Shown here piece by piece: positions 1-4,783 of a stretch of 6,453 nt of DNA. The notes beneath the pieces are model-generated. The model searched no databases. It saw nothing but the letters and a program-made list of their open reading frames with translations, and was not told where the DNA came from. This stretch comes from Clostridia bacterium. Lineage in GTDB: Bacteria > Bacillota > Clostridia > Christensenellales > Maliibacteriaceae. Position 1 is the stretch's first letter, and each line of letters opens with the position of its first letter. Made by a program: the position numbers and the translations under genes. Location: positions 1 to 6,453 of the forward strand of contig JAGBGW010000068.1 of assembly GCA_017935825.1 (NCBI GenBank). Direction: 5' to 3'.

Positions 1-1371
1 GAAGGGCTTGATGTTGGGGCCGCGGACAACTTCCACTTCCACGCCTTCTGCTGCAGGAGGTACCACCATGCTGTCGTCACAGTTGAAGACCTCGGGCATT
101 TCGATATCAAGATCGATGGAGGGATCAAGCTCTTTGGGATCGGTGACCACGCCCATAATGGCGCTGGCAGCAGCGGTCTCGGGGCTTACAAGATAGACAT
201 TTGCAGAGACGGTTCCCGATCTGCCCTTAAAGTTACGGTTAAAGGTACGAAGGGATACTGCATCCGTGCCGGGTGCCTGACCCATGCCGATGCAGGGACC
301 GCATGCGCATTCCAAAAGACGTGCGCCTGCTGCAAGGATATCTGCCAGTGCGCCGTTTTGTGCGATCATGGACAGCACCTGACGGGAACCGGGTGCCACG
401 ACGAGGGAAACGCCCTCTGCCACGCGGCGGCCTTTCAGGATGCGTGCAGCACGCATAAGGTCAAGATAAGAGGAGTTGGTGCAGGAACCGATGCAGACCT
501 GATCCACCTTCTTGCCTGCAATTTCACTTACATCACAGACCGCATCGGGGCTATGGGGGCAGGCCGCCATGGGAGAAAGGGAAGGCAGGTCGATGTCGAT
601 GACCATTTCGTACACTGCATCTTCGTCTGCGCAAAGAGGTGTGTAGTCCTGCTCACGACCCTGTGCTTTGAGGAAAGCCAGGGTGACTTCATCGCTGGGG
701 AAGACACTGGTGGTGGCGCCAAGTTCCGCACCCATGTTGGTGATGGTGGCGCGTTCGGGAACGGAAAGGTATTCCAGTGCATCACCGGAGTACTCGATGA
801 TTCTGCCCACGCCGCCCTTGACGGAGAGGCGCTTTAAGACTTCCAGAATAATATCCTTGGCTGCAACGCCGCGGGGAAGTCTGCCGTGAAGGCGGACGTT
901 TACGATCTTGGGCATGGCGATATAGTAGGCGCCGCCGCCCATTGCAACTGCAACGTCAAGACCGCCTGCACCCATTGCCAGCATGCCGATGCCGCCGCCC
1001 GTAGGAGTATGGCTGTCGGAGCCAAGCAGGGTCTGACCGGGCACACCGAAGCGTTCAAGGTTTACCTGATGGCAGATGCCGTTGCCGGGACGGGAGAAGT
1101 AGATGCCGTGCTTCTTTGCAACGGTCTGGATATATTTATGGTCGTCTGCGTTTTCAAAGCCCACCTGCAGCATATTGTGATCCACATATGCGGTGGAGCG
1201 CAGCGTTTTAACGCGGTCGATGCCCATGGATTCAAACTGCAGGTATGCCATCGTGCCTGTGGAGTCCTGGGTCAGCGTCTGGTCGATGCGAAGTGCGATT
1301 TCCTGTCCTGCGATCATTTGTCCGCTGACAAGGTGGGATGCGATCAATTTTTCAGCAAGCGTCATTCCCAT
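1..1371 (-). CDS. aconitate hydratase, N-terminal 457 residues (3' end outside window)
   Basis: Aconitase interconverts citrate and isocitrate through cis-aconitate using a [4Fe-4S] cluster in the cytoplasm. The frame is open from ATG at 1371 to the left edge, giving 457 residues; the C-terminal swivel domain lies outside. Visible family motifs are SDSHTPTGGGIGMLAMG from residue 118, GSCTNSS at 295-301 and CACGPCIGMG at 355-364. Cys297, Cys357 and Cys360 fit the three cluster ligands. TFNRNFKGRSG (376-386) and SPETAAASA (396-404) are the usual substrate-side segments. The overall pattern, beginning MGMTLAEKLIASHLVSG, suits the compact aconitase of about 640 residues common in Clostridia and thermophiles. 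Homoaconitase or isopropylmalate dehydratase large subunit is the alternative but is normally near 420 residues, already exceeded here. GGAAAGGAA at 1381-1389 lies 9 bases before the start; a second ATG two codons later is possible. Confidence 0.93.
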   Translation of the reverse strand, partial: MGMTLAEKLIASHLVSGQMIAGQEIALRIDQTLTQDSTGTMAYLQFESMGIDRVKTLRSTAYVDHNMLQVGFENADDHKYIQTVAKKHGIYFSRPGNGICHQVNLERFGVPGQTLLGSDSHTPTGGGIGMLAMGAGGLDVAVAMGGGAYYIAMPKIVNVRLHGRLPRGVAAKDIILEVLKRLSVKGGVGRIIEYSGDALEYLSVPERATITNMGAELGATTSVFPSDEVTLAFLKAQGREQDYTPLCADEDAVYEMVIDIDLPSLSPMAACPHSPDAVCDVSEIAGKKVDQVCIGSCTNSSYLDLMRAARILKGRRVAEGVSLVVAPGSRQVLSMIAQNGALADILAAGARLLECACGPCIGMGQAPGTDAVSLRTFNRNFKGRSGTVSANVYLVSPETAAASAIMGVVTDPKELDPSIDLDIEMPEVFNCDDSMVVPPAAEGVEVEVVRGPNIKPF

Positions 1372-1417
1372 AACGGTAACTTCCTTTCCAAATTCAAATA
1401 CACAAAGTGCTGCTATC

Positions 1418-1446
1418 ATTTTGTATAAAAATTCGTTTTTTGTCAA
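1418..1446 (-). promoter_or_regulatory. putative sigma-A promoter of the aconitase gene
   Basis: On the minus strand a perfect -35 TTGACA (1446-1441) is followed after 17 bases by CAAAAT (1423-1418), which matches four of six positions of TATAAT. The predicted start of transcription near 1411 leaves a leader of about 40 bases that contains the ribosome binding site. The weak -10 next to a perfect -35 and an adjoining upstream dyad would suit a regulated promoter, which is an inference. Confidence 0.5.
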
Positions 1447-1468
1447 CTGCAAAAGGTATAATTTGCAG
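1447..1468. promoter_or_regulatory. inverted repeat abutting the aconitase -35, possible operator
   Basis: CTGCAAA (1447-1453) and TTTGCAG (1462-1468) form a perfect 7-bp dyad with an 8-base centre. It touches the -35 box of the aconitase promoter at 1441-1446. Its centre holds a perfect TATAAT (1457-1462) on the plus strand, but no good plus-strand -35 stands at the right distance. A dyad at this place could bind a regulator of aconitase transcription; the regulator is not in the window. Confidence 0.4.
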
Positions 1469-1478
1469 CACAATGGAT

Positions 1479-1507
1479 TTGAAACCTCGAAGATTCTGTG
1501 TTAACAT
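1479..1507 (+). promoter_or_regulatory. putative extended -10 promoter for the YkgJ-type gene
   Basis: TTGAAA (1479-1484, five of six matches to TTGACA) is followed after 17 bases by TAACAT (1502-1507, four of six), preceded by TG at 1499-1500 in the extended -10 position. Transcription would start near 1513, at the first hairpin of the array. The array would then form most of a leader of roughly 180 bases before the ATG at 1692. Assigned on sequence match only. Confidence 0.35.
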
Positions 1508-1511
1508 CTTA

Positions 1512-1622
1512 GGAAACTGTGCAAGCACAGTTTCCGTGAATTGCCGCTGCGCGGCATGAATTGACGGGGACCGTCATGAATTGATGCTTGCACATCATGA
1601 ATTGACGCTGCGCGTCATAATT
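1512..1622. repeat. tandem hairpin array A, linker ATGAATT
   Basis: Five successive palindromes have different stems: an 11-bp stem GGAAACTGTGC with its complement (1512-1535), GCCGC/GCGGC (1543-1555), GACGG/CCGTC (1563-1575), GATG/CATC (1583-1596) and GACGC/GCGTC (1604-1616). They are separated by a seven-base linker: GTGAATT once, then ATGAATT three times at 1556, 1576 and 1597, ending in a decayed ATAATT. From the second hairpin the period is 20-21 bases. Stems change on both arms together while the linker is kept. There is no T-tract, so this is not a terminator. It lacks the GTAG foot of the REP family elsewhere in the window. Confidence 0.8.
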
Positions 1623-1691
1623 GTTTGGCGGGGTTGGATGAGGATCAAACGCCATCTGTCAAAACATTATTCATCCCGAAAGGACATTCCT

Positions 1692-2177
1692 ATGGATACA
1701 TTGAAACAGGCACGTCAGCTGCTTGAACATGTCACACCGATGAAAAGCGACTGCGGCGCACTTTGCAGCGGCATTTGCTGCAGTGAAGCAGAAGGTGATG
1801 GCATGGTGCTGCTGCCGGGTGAGGAAAAATTCTACGAAGGCGCCGATTGGTGTGAAATTCTGCAGCGCGGACAGGATAAGATTCTGGTCTGCCGCGGCAC
1901 CTGCCCAAGGGAAAACAGACCTTTTGCCTGCCGCATCTTCCCCATCTGCGTCAATGTGACGGAGGATAAGACTACGGTGGGCATCGAGCCTTTAGCAAAG
2001 AGCATCTGCCCCCTTTGCGACCACGGCTTAAAAGGTCTCGACCGCGAATTCCGCGATGCGGCAAAGCAGGCATTCCGCATTCTGCTTGCGGACGAAACCT
2101 ATCGGGCACACTACAAGAGGCTAACGGATGAGCGCATTGCCGCGTTTGATGATCCGTTATTCAAAGGTTTGATTTAA
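1692..2177 (+). CDS. YkgJ-type cysteine cluster protein
   Basis: A 161-residue soluble protein with eleven cysteines, at 21, 25, 29, 30, 54, 67, 71, 80, 86, 106 and 109. The arrangement CGALCSGICC (21-30), CRGTCPRENRPFACRIFP (67-84) and CPLC (106-109) resembles the YkgJ/UPF0153 group, whose cysteines are thought to bind zinc or an iron-sulfur cluster. The biochemical role of the family is not established. The start at 1692 is chosen because GAAAGGA lies just upstream at 1678-1684. The frame stays open back to ATG 1581, but those extra 37 codons run through hairpin array A and give low-complexity non-family sequence. No partner gene suggests a substrate; the next gene downstream may be cotranscribed across a REP pair. 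Confidence 0.85.
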   Translation: MDTLKQARQLLEHVTPMKSDCGALCSGICCSEAEGDGMVLLPGEEKFYEGADWCEILQRGQDKILVCRGTCPRENRPFACRIFPICVNVTEDKTTVGIEPLAKSICPLCDHGLKGLDREFRDAAKQAFRILLADETYRAHYKRLTDERIAAFDDPLFKGLI

Positions 2178-2186
2178 TGATTTGCC

Positions 2187-2238
2187 GTAGGGTCGAGGCC
2201 ATTTTTCGACCGCGGAACGGGCATGGCCCGTTCCCTAC
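2187..2238. repeat. tail-to-tail pair of REP hairpins (BIME-like)
   Basis: The plus-oriented unit has GTAG (2187-2190), stem GGTCGA/TCGACC (2191-2196 and 2206-2211) and 3' GC. The minus-oriented unit has a 9-bp stem GGAACGGGC/GCCCGTTCC (2214-2222 and 2226-2234) around ATG and its GTAG read as CTAC at 2235-2238. The two units share the central GC at 2212-2213. The pair fills most of the 90-base gap between two genes. Convergent paired units match the arrangement called BIME in enterobacteria. Confidence 0.8.
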
Positions 2239-2267
2239 ATTCCACCAATTGAAAGGAAAAAACACCC

Positions 2268-2573
2268 ATGCTGATGGATACTTATGTATATCTTCGTAAA
2301 AAGCAAAAACTGGTGAAGGACAAGAACGTGACCTATGATTCCGCTTTGGAAGGGGAAGAGTTGATCACCGCATGCTTAGAGCAGGTGCTGGAGGGCTGGG
2401 ATCTTTCCCGTCCCATCATTTTGCAGCGCCACTGCCGTGATCTGGAAAATTTTGGTCGTGTGATTTTCAAAAAAGATGATTTTGTGGAAAGTTTTCCCTT
2501 CGACCAGCTGGAAGTGGAACTTGCCGCCCGTCCCGACGGAATACCGGAGGATTATTTTGATGAATTCATGTGA
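2268..2573 (+). CDS. conserved-looking hypothetical protein, 101 residues
   Basis: I do not recognise this protein. It is a soluble, acidic-tailed polypeptide with no membrane segment, no signal peptide and two isolated cysteines (36 and 56). The N-terminus is basic (RKKQKLVKDK, 10-19); the rest looks like mixed helices and strands, with EGEELITACLEQVLEGW (28-44) plausibly helical. GAAAGGA at 2251-2257 lies 10 bases before ATG 2268; a second ATG at 2274 is less well spaced. Codon use resembles its neighbours, and with a good ribosome binding site this supports a real gene. The last codons (DEFM) and the TGA lie inside the inverted repeat that opens hairpin array B, so the C-terminus may have been reshaped by the repeat. 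It sits 90 bases after the YkgJ-type gene and could share its transcript. Confidence 0.7.
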   Translation: MLMDTYVYLRKKQKLVKDKNVTYDSALEGEELITACLEQVLEGWDLSRPIILQRHCRDLENFGRVIFKKDDFVESFPFDQLEVELAARPDGIPEDYFDEFM

Positions 2574-2590
2574 TGAATTCATCAAAATAA
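2552..2590. repeat. 18-bp perfect inverted repeat across a stop codon
   Basis: TTATTTTGATGAATTCAT (2552-2569) and its exact reverse complement (2573-2590) are separated by three bases. The stop codon of the 101-residue gene is 2571-2573, inside the repeat. The centre also contains two tandem 13-base units (GATGAATTCATG with T, then GATGAATTCATC with A), each holding the linker ATGAATT seen in array A. Confidence 0.85.
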
Positions 2591-2635
2591 GTGAAGTGCT
2601 GCTTACGCAGCGTGAAGTTTGCGGCGATGCCGCAA
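2559..2635 (+). repeat. hairpin array B, linkers ATGAATT and GTGAAGT
   Basis: Linkers ATGAATT at 2560 and 2573 and GTGAAGT at 2591 and 2612 are interleaved with palindromes. The clear ones are GCTGC/GCAGC around TTAC (2598-2611) and TTGCGGC/GCCGCAA around GAT (2619-2635). It shares one linker form with array A and the other with array C, which ties the three blocks into one family. Orientation is plus, with linkers reading RTGAAKT. Confidence 0.75.
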
Positions 2636-2657
2636 GATTTATAATGTTGGAAAATGA

Positions 2658-2698
2658 GAAACAGACGGAATCGATCACTCCGTCTGTTTTTCTTTTTC
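2658..2698 (+). terminator. intrinsic terminator after the 101-residue gene
   Basis: ACAGACGGA (2661-2669) pairs with TCCGTCTGT (2679-2687) around a 9-base loop, and is followed by a T-rich run to 2697. It stands between hairpin arrays B and C and would end the YkgJ-type transcription unit. Confidence 0.85.
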
Positions 2699-2714
2699 CC
2701 AAGTAACTAAAATC

Positions 2715-2830
2715 GTTCCCGTAAGGGAACACTTCATGCAGGCGAAGCCTGCGCTTCATTTGTCGCAGACAAACTTCATGCAGCCGTCAGGCTGCACTTC
2801 ATGGCGCATTTTATGCGCCACTTTTGGGCA
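2715..2830 (-). repeat. hairpin array C, linker ACTTCAT (reverse of ATGAAGT)
   Basis: Five perfect palindromes have unrelated stems: GTTCCC/GGGAAC (2715-2730), GCAGGC/GCCTGC (2738-2752), TTGTC/GACAA (2760-2772), GCAGCC/GGCTGC (2780-2795) and GGCGCAT/ATGCGCC (2803-2819). Linkers are ACTTCAT at 2731, 2773 and 2796, GCTTCAT at 2753, and a decayed ACTTTTG at 2820. The period is 20-23 bases. Read on the minus strand the linker is ATGAAGT, so the array is opposite in orientation to arrays A and B. No promoter for the following gene could be recognised with confidence. Confidence 0.85.
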
Positions 2831-2891
2831 AACTGCCTTTGAGCACAATCGGAATTTGTGCAAAAAACACGGAGGGAGTTGAAAAACTGCT

Positions 2892-3134
2892 ATGTCTATT
2901 TTGACCATCATCGCGCTGGTGCTTGTGATCATCGGTGCACTGAACTGGGGTCTTGTGGGTCTGTTCCGCTTTGACCTTGTATCCGCCATCTTCGGCGGCG
3001 CAGGTACAAGCCTGATTGCCGCATCCACGGCTTCGCGCATCGTGTTTGTACTGGTCGCCATCGCAGGTCTTTGGTGTATTCCTCTTCTTTTCAGAAGAGA
3101 CAACGATGAAGACATGCATCACGATATGCAGTAA
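2892..3134 (+). CDS. DUF378 family small membrane protein
   Basis: An 80-residue protein with two predicted membrane helices, roughly residues 3-24 and 48-67. The conserved DUF378 segment GALNWGLVGLFRFDLV spans 15-30, followed by a glycine-rich turn (GGAG, 35-38) and a charged hydrophilic tail after LFRRD. The domain matches bacterial DUF378/YuzA-like proteins, which are short two-helix membrane proteins without an assigned function. GGAGGGAG at 2871-2878 is a strong ribosome binding site but 13-16 bases from the ATG, longer than usual; an in-frame TGA at 2880-2882 rules out an earlier start. It is a single-gene unit, bounded upstream by array C and downstream by its own terminator. Confidence 0.9.
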   Translation: MSILTIIALVLVIIGALNWGLVGLFRFDLVSAIFGGAGTSLIAASTASRIVFVLVAIAGLWCIPLLFRRDNDEDMHHDMQ

Positions 3135-3144
3135 ATCCCAAAAC

Positions 3145-3170
3145 GGCTCCCGTACAGGGAGTCTTTTTTT
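3145..3170 (+). terminator. intrinsic terminator of the DUF378 gene
   Basis: GGCTCCC (3145-3151) pairs with GGGAGTC (3157-3163) through one G-T wobble around GTACA and is followed directly by seven T. It lies 11 bases after the stop codon. Confidence 0.85.
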
Positions 3171-3184
3171 ATTTGGAAGACCTC

Positions 3185-3212
3185 GTAGGGGGCGATGCCC
3201 ACATCGCCCCGC
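3185..3212 (+). repeat. REP hairpin, plus orientation
   Basis: GTAG foot (3185-3188), 9-bp perfect stem GGGGCGATG/CATCGCCCC around CCCA, then GC (3211-3212). First of three REP units between the DUF378 terminator and the VOC promoter. Confidence 0.8.
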
Positions 3213-3238
3213 AATCGTTTGCGCTTTATCCTGCGTTT

Positions 3239-3266
3239 GCGGACAGCCCGGGAGGGCTGTCCCTAC
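3239..3266 (-). repeat. REP hairpin, minus orientation
   Basis: Read on the minus strand it has GTAG (3266-3263), a 9-bp perfect stem GGACAGCCC/GGGCTGTCC around a four-base loop, then GC. It faces the plus unit 26 bases upstream tail to tail, giving a second BIME-like pair. Confidence 0.8.
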
Positions 3267-3285
3267 AAATGTTTGCAAAAGATTC

Positions 3286-3313
3286 GTAGGGACGCCGCTC
3301 CTGCGGCGTCCGC
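3286..3313 (+). repeat. REP hairpin, plus orientation
   Basis: GTAG (3286-3289), 9-bp perfect stem GGACGCCGC/GCGGCGTCC around TCCT, then GC (3312-3313). It lies head to head with the preceding minus unit, 19 bases apart. Confidence 0.8.
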
Positions 3314-3361
3314 AGGCATTGATATTTACAACGACAAATTTGCTGTGCCCATTGTCTCCCC

Positions 3362-3390
3362 TTTTCAATCCAACTTTTACATGATATAAT
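3362..3390 (+). promoter_or_regulatory. extended -10 promoter of the VOC-VOC-RAYT unit
   Basis: A perfect TATAAT (3385-3390) is preceded by TG at 3382-3383, giving an extended -10. TTTTCA (3362-3367, four of six -35 matches) stands 17 bases upstream. Transcription would begin near 3397, leaving about 43 bases of leader that ends in AAAGGAGG. Confidence 0.7.
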
Positions 3391-3439
3391 CAAAATAACA
3401 GGTAGTTCTTGTAAAACTTTATATTAAAGGAGGCATACT

Positions 3440-3832
3440 ATGCCAAAGACATTCCGCATCATGGGGCTTGGCCACGTCAGCATCGTGGTCAGCGACATGG
3501 ACCGCTCGGTGGCTTTCTACCGCGACATGCTGGGTTTCCGCGTGGAGTGGGAAGTGAAAAACGAAAAGGACCACTGGGTGTTCATGAGCAACAATTCCTG
3601 CATCATTGAACTGATGGAAGGTGACCCTGCATCGAGAAAAGATGGTCACGTCAATCATCTTTCCCTTCTTGTGGGCAACGCACAGATCGCAAAGGATGAG
3701 CTGGAAGCAAAAGGCGTGGTCTTTGAATCCAAAAAGCTGATCTTCGATGCCGAGCTCTACCCCAAGGGCGAACTTTTTGCCATGTTCCGCGGACCTGACG
3801 GCGAACGCCTTCAGATCGAGCAGATTCTGTGA
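3440..3832 (+). CDS. VOC family protein, glyoxalase I-like (copy 1)
   Basis: A 130-residue single-chain member of the vicinal oxygen chelate superfamily, built from two beta-alpha-beta-beta-beta modules. GLGHVSIVVSDMDRS (9-23), AFYRDMLGF (25-33) and FRGPDGERLQIEQIL (116-130) are typical. His12, Glu57, His73 and Glu127 occupy the four metal-ligand positions of glyoxalase I, so a divalent metal enzyme is likely. Substrate specificity (lactoylglutathione-type thiol adduct, antibiotic or other small molecule) cannot be read from sequence. AAAGGAGG at 3426-3433 lies 6 bases before the ATG. It is the first gene of the unit; its paralogue starts 16 bases after its stop codon. Confidence 0.9.
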   Translation: MPKTFRIMGLGHVSIVVSDMDRSVAFYRDMLGFRVEWEVKNEKDHWVFMSNNSCIIELMEGDPASRKDGHVNHLSLLVGNAQIAKDELEAKGVVFESKKLIFDAELYPKGELFAMFRGPDGERLQIEQIL

Positions 3833-3848
3833 TAGGAGGATCGATTTC

Positions 3849-4241
3849 ATGCCCAACAATTTTCACGTCATGGCACTTGGTCACGTGGGTCTGCACGTCA
3901 GCGACCTGGAGCGCTCCAAGGCTTTCTACCGCGATATTTTAGGCTTCCATGTGGTTTGGGAGACCATTTGCGAAAATGGCTATCATCTGCTTTTCATGGG
4001 CAACGGCTCCTGTGTGATCGAGCTGATGCCCACCGATGAAAAGCTGGAGGACGGTCATCTTGACCACCTGACCCTTCTTGTCAGTAACCTTGACAACGCA
4101 AGAAAAGAACTGGAAGAACTTGGCATGGTCTTTGAGACCGAGACCTACAACGACGACCGCGAGCTGTATCAAAACGGCGAGCGCAATCTGATCTTCCGCG
4201 GTCCCGATAACGAAAGACTGCAGATCGAGCAGATTATGTGA
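3849..4241 (+). CDS. VOC family protein, glyoxalase I-like (copy 2)
   Basis: A 130-residue tandem paralogue of the preceding gene; by eye alignment about 55 percent of residues are identical, with one residue gained and one lost so that the length is unchanged. His12, Glu58, His73 and Glu127 are the metal-ligand candidates, all kept. The middle (TICENGYHLLF, 39-49) and the 99-113 region differ most from copy 1, which is where substrate-contacting loops often lie, so the two may have separate substrates or form a heterodimer. AGGAGG at 3834-3839 lies 9 bases before ATG 3849. A longer frame from 3747 is open but overlaps copy 1 and has no family sequence. Its TGA overlaps the RAYT start codon by one base. 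Confidence 0.9.
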   Translation: MPNNFHVMALGHVGLHVSDLERSKAFYRDILGFHVVWETICENGYHLLFMGNGSCVIELMPTDEKLEDGHLDHLTLLVSNLDNARKELEELGMVFETETYNDDRELYQNGERNLIFRGPDNERLQIEQIM

Positions 4242-4747
4242 TGAACCGCCCGTCCCGCAAATCGAATCGCCTTGCCGATTACGATTACAGCCAAAACGGT
4301 AAATATTTCATCACGATCTGTACACAGAACAAAACATGTTTGTTTTGGGACGACGCCTTCGTAGGGGCGAACTGTGTTCGCCCGCATGCGATCCCTCTGT
4401 CCCCGATGGGAAGGATCGTTGCTCGGCAGATCGATCGATGGAATCAAACCTACCCCGATGTTTGGATCGAGCAGTATGTCATCATGCCAAACCATCTGCA
4501 TCTGATCATTTGCATTGACCATGGGATTTTGGACAACGACCGAACACAAACCGATGCAAAGGCTGCGACGGTGTCACGCATGGTCAAGCAATTCAAGGGT
4601 GCTGTCACCAAGCATGCAGGACAGGCGATATGGCAGCGTTCCTTTCACGACCATATCATTCGTACGCAGGCAGACAATGAACGAATTGCCACGTATATCC
4701 AAAACAACCCTTACACATGGATGAACGATTGTTTTTATGCAGAATGA
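4241..4747 (+). CDS. REP-associated tyrosine transposase (RAYT, Y1_Tnp domain)
   Basis: A 168-residue single-domain HUH endonuclease of the IS200/IS605 transposase superfamily. RAYTs cut and join single-stranded DNA at REP hairpins and are not linked to a mobile element with ends of its own. RKSNRLADYDYSQNGKYFI (6-24) is the family N-terminus. MPNHLHLII (82-90) holds the metal-binding His85 and His87. WQRSFHDHIIR (131-141) precedes the probable nucleophile Tyr152 in ATYIQNNP, aligned with the Tyr of YIYINP in the Escherichia coli enzyme. All catalytic positions are present. Residues 41-48 (VGANCVRP) are encoded by a complete REP unit. ATG 4241 overlaps the upstream TGA as TGATG, implying translational coupling; GTG 4238 is an alternative. 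No tnpB or accessory gene accompanies it. Flanking REP units suggest they are its substrate. Confidence 0.9.
   Translation: MNRPSRKSNRLADYDYSQNGKYFITICTQNKTCLFWDDAFVGANCVRPHAIPLSPMGRIVARQIDRWNQTYPDVWIEQYVIMPNHLHLIICIDHGILDNDRTQTDAKAATVSRMVKQFKGAVTKHAGQAIWQRSFHDHIIRTQADNERIATYIQNNPYTWMNDCFYAE
4361..4385 (+). repeat. REP hairpin inside the RAYT coding sequence
   Basis: GTAG (4361-4364), stem GGGCGAAC/GTTCGCCC (4365-4372 and 4376-4383) around TGT, then GC. It is read in frame as residues 41-48 of the transposase. With three further bases at the left (4358-4385), 28 bases are identical to the inverted copy after the gene. Confidence 0.9.
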
Positions 4748-4758
4748 TCCATTCGACG

Positions 4759-4783
4759 GCGGGCGAACACAGTTCGCCCCTAC
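4759..4783 (-). repeat. REP hairpin downstream of RAYT, inverted copy of the internal one
   Basis: On the minus strand it has GTAG (4783-4780), stem GGGCGAAC with its complement around a three-base loop, then GC (4760-4759). It begins 11 bases after the RAYT stop codon. It is the only REP unit in the window whose stem sequence equals that of another unit. Confidence 0.9.

Noticed and set aside
358..1428. Long plus-strand open frames opposite the aconitase gene
   Set aside because: They are antisense shadows of a clearly recognisable aconitase with cluster cysteines and conserved motifs on the minus strand.
1581..1691. Upstream in-frame ATG extending the YkgJ-type protein by 37 residues
   Set aside because: The extension runs through hairpin array A, has no ribosome binding site and gives non-family sequence; ATG 1692 has GAAAGGA at the right distance.
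2715..2830. CRISPR array
   Set aside because: The conserved part is only seven bases and the variable parts are palindromes of 13-17 bases, opposite to CRISPR design; no cas gene is present.
3185..3313. Rho-independent terminators or integron attC sites
   Set aside because: The hairpins lack T-tracts and no integrase or attC core sites are seen; GTAG feet and paired orientation fit REP better.
2811..3368. 185-codon minus-strand frame
   Set aside because: It crosses array C, the DUF378 gene and two REP units, has biased composition and no recognisable domain.
3747..3848. Longer start for the second VOC gene
   Set aside because: It overlaps the first VOC gene and adds residues outside the family; AGGAGG precedes ATG 3849 at good spacing.
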